NCBI GenBank assembly: GCA_018456245.1
Contig: JAGYHQ010000001.1
Span: forward strand, 22,762-86,761
DNA length: 64,000 bases
Direction of reading: 5' to 3'
Origin: Tenacibaculum sp.
Lineage (GTDB): Bacteria; Bacteroidota; Bacteroidia; Flavobacteriales; Flavobacteriaceae
Positions 8,241 to 15,791 of the stretch are shown here, one piece after another. Position 1 is the first letter of the stretch. Each line of letters opens with the position of its first letter. The position numbers and the translations under genes were made by a program. Under the pieces are notes generated by a model. The model saw only the letters and a program-made list of their open reading frames with translations, was not told the origin of the DNA and made no database searches.

Positions 8241-9512
8241 TTAGTGAGCATGTCCGTGCCCGTCCATTTCTCCAGTGCTTTTCAGTAATTCGCCTTTTAA
8301 AATATGACTTCCTTGCTTAACAATTTTAATGTTAAAATCATTCCCTTCAATAGTTTTTAATTCAACAAAATCATTATCTTCACTACCAAGTGTTACAACT
8401 AAAGGAACAAATTCAATATTATTTTTTTGCTTAAATACTACCTTCTTTCCTTCAAAATCAATCACAGCATTTTTAGGAACAGCGTATGCCATATGTTTTG
8501 CTCCTAATAAAATTTGAGCATTTATAAAAGTTCCTGCTTTAATATCTTTATCTTTATTGTTAAATATTCCGTGAGCAATAACACTTTTTGTTTGGTTGTT
8601 CATTGTTTGACCAATCAATTTTATTTTACCACGATATTCTTTGTCTATTCCATCTGGGCGAAATACAAATTCATCTTTTTTGTTTATTTTTCCTATATCG
8701 GTACTAAATATATTAAGTTCAGCATGTAAATTATCATCATTAATAATTTGTATCATTTCTTCGTTTACGCTTAAAAATTTACCTTTACTTAAATTATTTT
8801 GAGAAACATAACCAGAAATAGGTGATTTTACATATATAAATTGCTGAATACCTTTATGTGCTACCGTTTTAGGAGATATTCCTGCCATTTTTAGTTGAGA
8901 GGCATAGCTTTGGATTAAATTTTTTGCCGATCTATAGCTACTCTCTGCTAATAAATATGATTTTTTAGATAAAATATCATTATCAAATAACATCTTTGCT
9001 CTCTCAAATGCTTGTTTTTCTACATTTAATTTATTTATAGCTTCTAAATAATTGTATTGCAATTCTGTAAAATTAGGGTGTCGTAAAGTTGCCACTACTT
9101 GCCCCTTATATACTTTATCACCCACTAATAATTTTGTAGATTCTACAAATGCTTCTAATGGAGCATAAATTGTAGATATACTTTGTGGTGGTACTTGAAT
9201 ACTTCCCGTTACATCTATTCGTTTCCTAATATTAATTTTTTCAATAGGTGATATTTTAATTTTAGCAGCTTTTATTTGTGTTTCATTTAAATGAATATCT
9301 TTTTTACCTTTCCTGTGTCCATCATCTTTAGCTTCTTTTTTCTTCTCTCCTTCATGATTATCTTCACTGTGATTATGGTCATCTTTATCATGATCATGTT
9401 TTTCAGTTTCTGCGTGAGAATGCCCTTCTTTATGATTATGTTCATCTTGTTTGCTTCCTTTACAGCCCACAGTGAACATTACTAATAATATTATTAAAAT
9501 TATATTTTTCAT
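8241..9512 (-). CDS. His-rich CzcB-type RND efflux adaptor lipoprotein
   Basis: A 423-residue membrane-fusion protein, last gene of the metal efflux operon. A lipobox ending VGC at residues 15-17 predicts a lipoprotein. Residues 20-75 are a His/Asp/Glu-rich segment with repeated HxH motifs, a likely metal-binding antenna. Beta-barrel and lipoyl halves follow (STIYAPLEAFVES, YVKSPISGYVSQNNL) around an alpha hairpin at about 150-205, then a C-terminal domain ending in HGHAH. It would link the CzcA pump to the TolC-type channel in the periplasm. It starts 27 bases after the channel gene. Family assignment is strong; the metal is inferred to be a divalent cation. Confidence 0.88.
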   Translation of the reverse strand: MKNIILIILLVMFTVGCKGSKQDEHNHKEGHSHAETEKHDHDKDDHNHSEDNHEGEKKKEAKDDGHRKGKKDIHLNETQIKAAKIKISPIEKINIRKRIDVTGSIQVPPQSISTIYAPLEAFVESTKLLVGDKVYKGQVVATLRHPNFTELQYNYLEAINKLNVEKQAFERAKMLFDNDILSKKSYLLAESSYRSAKNLIQSYASQLKMAGISPKTVAHKGIQQFIYVKSPISGYVSQNNLSKGKFLSVNEEMIQIINDDNLHAELNIFSTDIGKINKKDEFVFRPDGIDKEYRGKIKLIGQTMNNQTKSVIAHGIFNNKDKDIKAGTFINAQILLGAKHMAYAVPKNAVIDFEGKKVVFKQKNNIEFVPLVVTLGSEDNDFVELKTIEGNDFNIKIVKQGSHILKGELLKSTGEMDGHGHAH

Positions 9513-9539
9513 TATTTATTTTTTTAATTGTTAAAAAAT

Positions 9540-10727
9540 TTATTCTACATAGTACTGATATTCAATAGCAATTTGATTATAAGTATTAATAAGTGATAAA
9601 TAATTTTGCATTACTTCAAAATATGATGCAAAACTTTGGTTATATTCATATGTACCAATTTCTCCTGTTTTGTATGCAATTTCTAATTTTTCTAAAAATT
9701 TTTCTGCTTGATTAAAAGTTGTACTAATTGCATTAATTTTGTTTTGCATTTCTTTTAACTGATATTCCAAACTTTCTTTTCTTAACTCAATTTCAGTTTT
9801 TGCTGATTGATTATAAAAAGCAACCTGCTCTCTATTAATCTTTTGTTGTCTTATGTTAGCATTACTTGAACCTAATGGGAAAGGAATTTGTAAGCCAAAG
9901 CCAAAACCGGTATAATTTGGATTATTTCCATCTTTCATTCTAACTATACTTCCATAAACTTCAGGAAAATAAACCGATTTTGCTACTGAAACATTATTTT
10001 CTGCTATACGGTAACTTTTTTGAAACGCATCATCAAATACTGTTGACGTTTTTTCTGAAAAATTAACAAATAATAATTTTGGAAATTTATCTTCCGGTTT
10101 AATTATTTTCTTTAATTGTAACAAGGCTTTCAATTTATTTTCTGTTTCAAAAAAATCTCTGGTTATAGAACTTTTTTGCGTTTTAATACTTAAAGATTGC
10201 ATTGTTATCATATCTTTTTCTAACCCTCCAATTTCTCCTACTTCATGTTGTTTTTTTGCAAAATTTTGTATTTCATTAATTTTAGTTTGTTGGTCGTCTA
10301 GTAACTTTTTTAAACTGTACAAATAATGCCATTGTTGGTATAAATTACGTACATTTCTAATTACTTGCTTTTCTGTAATTTGAGTAGTTGCTTTAGCTAA
10401 TGCTACCTGTGATTTAGCTAATTTAAGACGTTTAAAATGACCTAAAATTGAACCAAAATTTTGTGTAAGAGTCATTTCTGTTTCTCCACTGGCTGTAAAA
10501 GGAACTTTTCTATAATCAAATTGTAAAGTACCTATATTAAAAGCCCCTTCAATATTAGCTTTTTGATTACGGATATTTAACTGAGCATTGTTAATGTCTA
10601 CAGATTTGGTTTTAACCAATTCAATAGCCGATTGCTCAGTTAAAATTTCAGGTTTTTCTTGGGCATTTGCTATTATACACAACCCCAAGAAAAATACTAT
10701 TAAACAATAAAATTTATTTATATTCAT
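9540..10727 (-). CDS. TolC/CzcC-type outer-membrane efflux channel
   Basis: A 395-residue outer-membrane factor with a signal peptide (1-22, ending ANAQ) and two repeats of long alpha-helical hairpins typical of TolC proteins. The second half has the usual GFGFGLQIPFPLG strand region and a C-terminal helix with NQSFASYFEVMQNYL. It should form the exit duct of the tripartite pump with the adjacent adaptor and RND protein. It lies 27 bases upstream of the adaptor gene but 219 bases after the His-rich lipoprotein gene, a gap that holds a perfect palindrome. Confidence 0.85.
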   Translation of the reverse strand: MNINKFYCLIVFFLGLCIIANAQEKPEILTEQSAIELVKTKSVDINNAQLNIRNQKANIEGAFNIGTLQFDYRKVPFTASGETEMTLTQNFGSILGHFKRLKLAKSQVALAKATTQITEKQVIRNVRNLYQQWHYLYSLKKLLDDQQTKINEIQNFAKKQHEVGEIGGLEKDMITMQSLSIKTQKSSITRDFFETENKLKALLQLKKIIKPEDKFPKLLFVNFSEKTSTVFDDAFQKSYRIAENNVSVAKSVYFPEVYGSIVRMKDGNNPNYTGFGFGLQIPFPLGSSNANIRQQKINREQVAFYNQSAKTEIELRKESLEYQLKEMQNKINAISTTFNQAEKFLEKLEIAYKTGEIGTYEYNQSFASYFEVMQNYLSLINTYNQIAIEYQYYVE

Positions 10728-10857
10728 TTGTTATTCTTTTATATTAATCAACATACTATATTATATTTTTAATAAATGCAATTGTAAATACAAAATGAAA
10801 TTATTAGAAACACTGTACAATAAAATATTTATTTTATTCTTTATCAATTTTTAGGAT

Positions 10858-10886
10858 GTAAACTGGTCAAATTTTGACCAGTTTAC
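10858..10886. repeat. Perfect 29-bp palindrome inside the metal efflux operon
   Basis: Arms of 14 bp, GTAAACTGGTCAAA (10858-10871) and its exact reverse complement (10873-10886), around a single central T. It sits in the 219-bp gap between the His-rich lipoprotein gene and the TolC-type gene. No T-run follows on either strand, so an ordinary intrinsic terminator is unlikely. An operator, or an mRNA hairpin that sets relative expression, fits better. Confidence 0.6.
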
Positions 10887-10946
10887 CCTAATTATTTTAT
10901 TAAAAATACTATAAAAGTATGTCCAAATTATACTTTTTTGGATTGA

Positions 10947-11150
10947 TTACTTATGATCATGTCCTTTATGGTCATTTTTTTCATTTTCATGATTATGTCC
11001 TTCATGACCATGCTCTTCATGGTTATCATTTTTATGATCATGTTGCTCTGTATGGTTATGATCATCATGGTTATGGTTGTCTTTTTTTGTTCCTTTACAA
11101 CCAACTAAAAATGTACCTACTACTGCTATTGTTAAAATTAATTTTTTCAT
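10947..11150 (-). CDS. Small His-rich metal-binding lipoprotein
   Basis: A 67-residue predicted lipoprotein: signal sequence with lipobox FLVGC at about 14-18, then a mature part made almost only of His, Asp, Asn, Glu, Lys and Gly with many HNH, HDH and HGH motifs. It likely binds or buffers divalent metal in the periplasm. Its start, GCKGTKKDNHNH, strongly resembles the adaptor's GCKGSKQDEHNH, suggesting that one arose by partial duplication of the other. It lies 38 bases after the RND pump gene. The opposite-strand frame over this locus is a shadow of its low-complexity coding. Confidence 0.75.
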   Translation of the reverse strand: MKKLILTIAVVGTFLVGCKGTKKDNHNHDDHNHTEQHDHKNDNHEEHGHEGHNHENEKNDHKGHDHK

Positions 11151-11188
11151 TTTGTTTTCTATTTTATTGATTAAACTTTTTTTATTGA

Positions 11189-14100
11189 TTAAGAATTTTG
11201 TGTTTCTTCTAATTTTTTAAACGATTTTCTTTCAAACAACATATATAATGATGGTAAAATAAGCAATGTTAATATAGTTGCTGATACTAAACCACCAATT
11301 ACAACAGTTGCTAATGGTTTTTGTACTTCTGCACCTGCCGAAGAAGATATTGCCATTGGTAAAAAACCAACTGATGCCACCATTGCTGTCATAATTACAG
11401 GACGCAACCTTGTATAAGTACCTTGTTTTACAACTTTCATAATGTTGGTTATACCGTCTTTTTTAAGTCGATTAAACTCTGCAATTAGTACAATACCGTT
11501 AAGTACTGCTACCCCAAATAAGGCGATAAATCCTACTCCTGCCGAAATACTAAAAGGCATTCCTCTCAACCAAAGTGCAAATATTCCACCAATTGCCGAC
11601 ATTGGAATTGATGTAAAAATAAGTACACTTTGTTTAATTGAACCAAAAGTGATATAAAGTAATAAGAAAATTAATAATAATGCTATAGGAACAGCAATTA
11701 TTAATCTTGCTCGTGCTTTTTCTAAATTTTCAAATGTTCCACCGTAAGTAATGTAATATCCAGGATCAAACTTCATTTTTTTTTCAATTTTACTTTTTAC
11801 CTCTGCTACGATACTTGCCACATCTCGTCCTCTAACATTAAACCCAACAGTTAAACGACGTTTCGCATCATCTCTTTGAATTTGATTGAATGATTTTTTC
11901 AGTTGTACATTCGCCACATTAGCAATAGGAATTTGTGTTCCATCACTCGTAGTTACATACAAATTCTTAATATCATTAATACTATTTCGGTATTGCTTGT
12001 CTAAACGAACTACCAAATCATAACGCTTTTCTCCTTCATAAACAATTCCTGCACTTTGCCCTGCAAAAGCGGTATTAATAGCATCATTAATATCTTGAAT
12101 ATTTAATCCATAACGAGCTAATTGACTACGATTGTAATCAATTACTATTTGCTCTAAACCACCTACTTTTTCTACATACAAATCTGTTGCACCTTCTACA
12201 CTTGGAATAATTTGAGATAATTTATTACCATAAGTTGTTAATTTATCTAAATCTTCCCCGTAAATTTTTAGTACAACATCTTGTCTTGCACCAGTCATTA
12301 ACTCATTAAATCGCATTTGAATAGGTTGTTGAAAACCAAAAGTTACCCCAACCATATTTTGCTCTAAAACACTTTGCATTTTCTCGGCAAGTTCTTCTTT
12401 TGAGTCTGATTTTGTCCACTTGTCAGGAGTAGAAAGCAAAATCATAATATCAGATGCTTCCATTGGCATAGGGTCTGTCGGTATTTCAGAAGAACCTATT
12501 TTTCCAACTACTTCAATAACTTCATCAGGAAATTCTTTAAGTAAAATATCTGCTACTTGCGTAGTTGCATCAACTGTGTAACTAACACTACTTCCTGTTG
12601 GCACCATCATTTGAGCTGCAAAATCTCCTTCATCTAAAGTAGGTATAAATTCTGATCCCATTCTACTGAAAGTGAATAAACTAAATGCAAAAATTGCTAA
12701 TGTTATGGCAACTACTTTTTTAGCATTATTCAATACAAAATTTAAAATAGGCTCATAGAATTTACGAATTGAATTAATAATTTTATCAGAAAAATTAGGT
12801 TTGTTGCTAATTTTTTTGCTTAAGAACAATGAACTTATCATTGGTACATAAGTTAATGATAGAATAAATGCACCCAAAATAGCAAAACTTACCGTCATTG
12901 CCATTGGTTTAAACATTTTTCCTTCAATACCAATTAATCCTAAAATTGGTAGATACACAATTAAAATGATGATTTCCCCAAAAGCTGCACTTGTTCTAAT
13001 TTTTGATGCAGATTCATACACCTCGTCATCCATTTCACTTTGTGTTAATTTTGTTGTGAGCTTACGTACACCTAAATGATGCAAGGTTGCTTCAACGATA
13101 ATGACCGACCCATCAACGATAATTCCAAAGTCAATTGCTCCTAAACTCATTAAGTTACCTGATACCCCAAAAATATTCATAAGTGTAATGGCAAATAACA
13201 TTGCTAATGGAATAACAGATGCTACAATTAAACTTGCACGTAAATTACCAAGTAATAATGCCAAGATGAAAATTACGATTAAAGCTCCTTCAATTAAGTT
13301 TTTAGAAACGGTGCTAATTGCTCTATTTACTAGTTTTGTTCGGTCTAAAAATGGTTCAATTTTTACACCTTCTGGTAAACTTTTTTGAATTTGAGTCATT
13401 CGTTCTTTAACATTCTCAATTACCTTTGATGCATTTTCATCTTTCAACATCATTACAATACCACCAACAGCATCTCCTTCGGCATCACGAGTCATCGCAC
13501 CGTATCGTATAGCACTACCAAACTGAACTTTTGCAATATCTCGTATTAAGATAGGAGCCCCATTAGCAGTATTTTTTACTACAATTTGCTCAATATCTTT
13601 AAGGTTTTTAATTAAACCTTCACTTCTAATGAAATATGCTTTTGGCTTTTTGTCAATATACGCACCTCCTGTATTTTGGTTGTTTTTTGCCAAAGCATCA
13701 AAAACATCACTAATACTAATATTTAGTGCTTGTAATCTTTGAGGTTGTAAAGCTACTTCATATTGCTTTAAAAAACCCCCAAAGCTACTTACATCAGCAA
13801 CACCTTCTAAACCAAGTAATTGACGACGAACTACCCAATCTTGTAACGAACGCAATTCCATTGCATCATATTGGTTTTTATGTGACTCATCAACAACTAA
13901 AGTATATTGATAAATTTCTCCAAGACCAGTAGTTACCGGCATCATTTCAGGTGTTCCAATACCTTCTGGAATTTGTTTTGCAGCCTCTATTAATCGTTCA
14001 CTAATTTGTTGCCTTGCCCAATAGATATCGGTATATTCACCAAAAACAATGGTAACTACGCTTAATCCAAAACGAGAAAAAGAACGAATTTCCTCCACTT

Positions 14101-14332
14101 CAGGGATATTAGACATCGTCATTTCTATTGGAAAAGTTACTAATCGTTCAATATCTTGAGCCGATTGTGATGGTGCAGAAGTAATAATCTGCACTTGATT
14201 ATTGGTAATATCAGGTAATGCATCAATAGGTAAATTTTTCATAGAGCGAATACCTACACCTATTAATACAAAGATTAATATTCCAATTATTAATTTATTT
14301 TTTATTGAAAATTTTATTATTCTATCTAACAT
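11189..14332 (-). CDS. CzcA-type heavy-metal RND efflux pump
   Basis: A 1047-residue inner-membrane RND transporter of the heavy-metal (HME) subfamily, driven by protons. Twelve TM helices and two large periplasmic loops are visible. The TM4 motif DFGIIVDGSVIIVEA (from Asp401) is the DFG-xxx-DG pattern of divalent-cation pumps (CzcA-like: Zn, Co, Ni, Cd) rather than the Ala-rich motif of Cu/Ag CusA proteins. I start at the ATG at 14332 (MLDRIIKFSIKNK); a frame opening at 14404 adds 24 unlike residues. It is followed by the His-rich lipoprotein, channel and adaptor genes. Metal identity is inferred. Confidence 0.9.
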   Translation of the reverse strand: MLDRIIKFSIKNKLIIGILIFVLIGVGIRSMKNLPIDALPDITNNQVQIITSAPSQSAQDIERLVTFPIEMTMSNIPEVEEIRSFSRFGLSVVTIVFGEYTDIYWARQQISERLIEAAKQIPEGIGTPEMMPVTTGLGEIYQYTLVVDESHKNQYDAMELRSLQDWVVRRQLLGLEGVADVSSFGGFLKQYEVALQPQRLQALNISISDVFDALAKNNQNTGGAYIDKKPKAYFIRSEGLIKNLKDIEQIVVKNTANGAPILIRDIAKVQFGSAIRYGAMTRDAEGDAVGGIVMMLKDENASKVIENVKERMTQIQKSLPEGVKIEPFLDRTKLVNRAISTVSKNLIEGALIVIFILALLLGNLRASLIVASVIPLAMLFAITLMNIFGVSGNLMSLGAIDFGIIVDGSVIIVEATLHHLGVRKLTTKLTQSEMDDEVYESASKIRTSAAFGEIIILIVYLPILGLIGIEGKMFKPMAMTVSFAILGAFILSLTYVPMISSLFLSKKISNKPNFSDKIINSIRKFYEPILNFVLNNAKKVVAITLAIFAFSLFTFSRMGSEFIPTLDEGDFAAQMMVPTGSSVSYTVDATTQVADILLKEFPDEVIEVVGKIGSSEIPTDPMPMEASDIMILLSTPDKWTKSDSKEELAEKMQSVLEQNMVGVTFGFQQPIQMRFNELMTGARQDVVLKIYGEDLDKLTTYGNKLSQIIPSVEGATDLYVEKVGGLEQIVIDYNRSQLARYGLNIQDINDAINTAFAGQSAGIVYEGEKRYDLVVRLDKQYRNSINDIKNLYVTTSDGTQIPIANVANVQLKKSFNQIQRDDAKRRLTVGFNVRGRDVASIVAEVKSKIEKKMKFDPGYYITYGGTFENLEKARARLIIAVPIALLLIFLLLYITFGSIKQSVLIFTSIPMSAIGGIFALWLRGMPFSISAGVGFIALFGVAVLNGIVLIAEFNRLKKDGITNIMKVVKQGTYTRLRPVIMTAMVASVGFLPMAISSSAGAEVQKPLATVVIGGLVSATILTLLILPSLYMLFERKSFKKLEETQNS

Positions 14333-14439
14333 TTTATCATAATAAATTAGGTTAATATAGCTATATTGTTGTTGACTATAATTTGTACTTATAATCAATA
14401 ACAATTATTAACTTTTTTAATTTTAAACTAAAAATGTTA

Positions 14440-14787
14440 TTATGAAATGGGAGGACGGAATAAACTTTTTATAAAATCAGTTGTATGAAGTGATTTATAA
14501 TATTGAATTTTTGATATTTCCTTTGGAATAAAATAATCTAACGAATACTCTACTGCAGTATGAACAAATGCAGTAAGTGTTACTATTTGTATGTTACAGT
14601 GATGATGATGTTTTGTTTGTTTATCTTTATTTGAATCATTTTTGTGATGATAATCTTCGTGAAGATGATCCATTTGAGAATGATGATTGTGTGTATTTAC
14701 ATCGTGGTATACCACAGTATCATTATGAATGATTTGTGGTGGCATTAAAAACATTATAGCTAATATGTAAGTAAATAATTTTATCAC
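14440..14787 (-). CDS. Small His-rich protein heading the metal efflux operon
   Basis: A 115-residue protein with an N-terminal hydrophobic signal or anchor (3-18), a His-rich centre (about 32-70, including KHHHHCN) and a C-terminus ending LFRPPIS. This layout resembles short Bacteroidota proteins found next to Czc operons (I recall a DUF6660-type family, not verified). It ends 107 bases before the czcA start on the same strand. A role in periplasmic metal capture or sensing is plausible but not shown. Confidence 0.6.
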   Translation of the reverse strand: MIKLFTYILAIMFLMPPQIIHNDTVVYHDVNTHNHHSQMDHLHEDYHHKNDSNKDKQTKHHHHCNIQIVTLTAFVHTAVEYSLDYFIPKEISKIQYYKSLHTTDFIKSLFRPPIS

Positions 14788-14946
14788 ACTGTAAAATATA
14801 AATCACCGCAAAATAATAAAATATTAATTAATAATTCTAAATTTTAGCTTAAATTATTTTTAGTATTCTATTTTTATATATTCTAAAATATAAAAACACT
14901 ACCTTTATACGCTGAAAAATTTAAAAGATAATTGAAAGAGGAATAA

Positions 14947-15774
14947 ATGGAATTAAAATTAACAAAACCAATAGTATTTTTTGATTTAGAAACTACAGGA
15001 ATTAATATAGCAACAGATAGAATTGTAGAAATATCAATTTTAAAAGTTTTTCCGAATGGAAATAAAGAAAGCAAAACGTGGTTAGTAAATCCTGAAATTG
15101 AAATACCACAAGAAGCATCAGCAATTCACGGAATTACCAATGAAAAAGTAGTAAATGAGCCTACTTTTAAAGAATTAGCTCCAAAAATTAATGAAATGAT
15201 TGCGGATAGTGATTTGGCAGGTTTTAATTCAAATAGATTTGATATTCCTTTATTAGCAGAAGAATTATTACGTGTTGGAATAGATTTTGATATGAATAAT
15301 AAAAAGGCTATTGATGTTCAGGTAATATTTCATAAAAAAGAGCAACGTACATTAAGTGCAGGATATGAATTTTATTGTGGAAAAAAACTTGAAGATGCAC
15401 ATTCGGCAGAGGCAGATACATTAGCAACCTATGAAATTTTAAAAGCTCAGTTAGATAAATATGATGATATTGAAAATTCAGTTGAAGCATTAAGTAAATT
15501 TTCATCACATACAAAAAGAGCTGATTTTGCAGGTTTTATATTATTTAATGAAAATGATGATGAAATTTTTTCATTCGGGAAATATAAAGGAAGAACGGTT
15601 GAGGAAGTGTTAAAAGAAAACCCAGGGTATAATTCATGGATACAAAATGCAGATTTTCCGTTATATACAAAAAAAGTTTTACGTTTAATTAAAGACCGAA
15701 TGTCTGAGCCAAAAAATACAATGACCGACGAAGAAAAATTACAGGCTTTGCAACAAAAATTTAATTTAAAATAA
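14947..15774 (+). CDS. DEDDh 3'-5' exonuclease (DnaQ-like)
   Basis: A 275-residue cytosolic exonuclease of the DNA polymerase III epsilon superfamily. ExoI is FFDLETTG (Asp12, Glu14), ExoII lies around AGFNSNRFDIPLL, and ExoIII is HSAEADTLATYEIL, giving the DEDDh set of metal and catalytic residues. The C-terminal 70 residues (FSFGKYKGRTVEEVL...) resemble a DUF3820-type extension seen on related flavobacterial nucleases. It may act in proofreading, repair or RNA turnover; motifs do not decide which. The GH3 gene begins 17 bases after its stop. Confidence 0.85.
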   Translation: MELKLTKPIVFFDLETTGINIATDRIVEISILKVFPNGNKESKTWLVNPEIEIPQEASAIHGITNEKVVNEPTFKELAPKINEMIADSDLAGFNSNRFDIPLLAEELLRVGIDFDMNNKKAIDVQVIFHKKEQRTLSAGYEFYCGKKLEDAHSAEADTLATYEILKAQLDKYDDIENSVEALSKFSSHTKRADFAGFILFNENDDEIFSFGKYKGRTVEEVLKENPGYNSWIQNADFPLYTKKVLRLIKDRMSEPKNTMTDEEKLQALQQKFNLK

Positions 15775-15791
15775 ATTTAATAATAATAAAA

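Noticed and set aside
10858..10886. Palindrome read as an intrinsic terminator of the His-rich lipoprotein gene
   Set aside because: No T-run follows on the minus strand, and it lies 61 bases after the stop; kept as an unexplained palindrome.
10919..11170. An 83-codon plus-strand frame rich in His, Tyr and Phe
   Set aside because: It is the reverse-strand shadow of the His-rich lipoprotein gene, whose codon repeats create the open frame.
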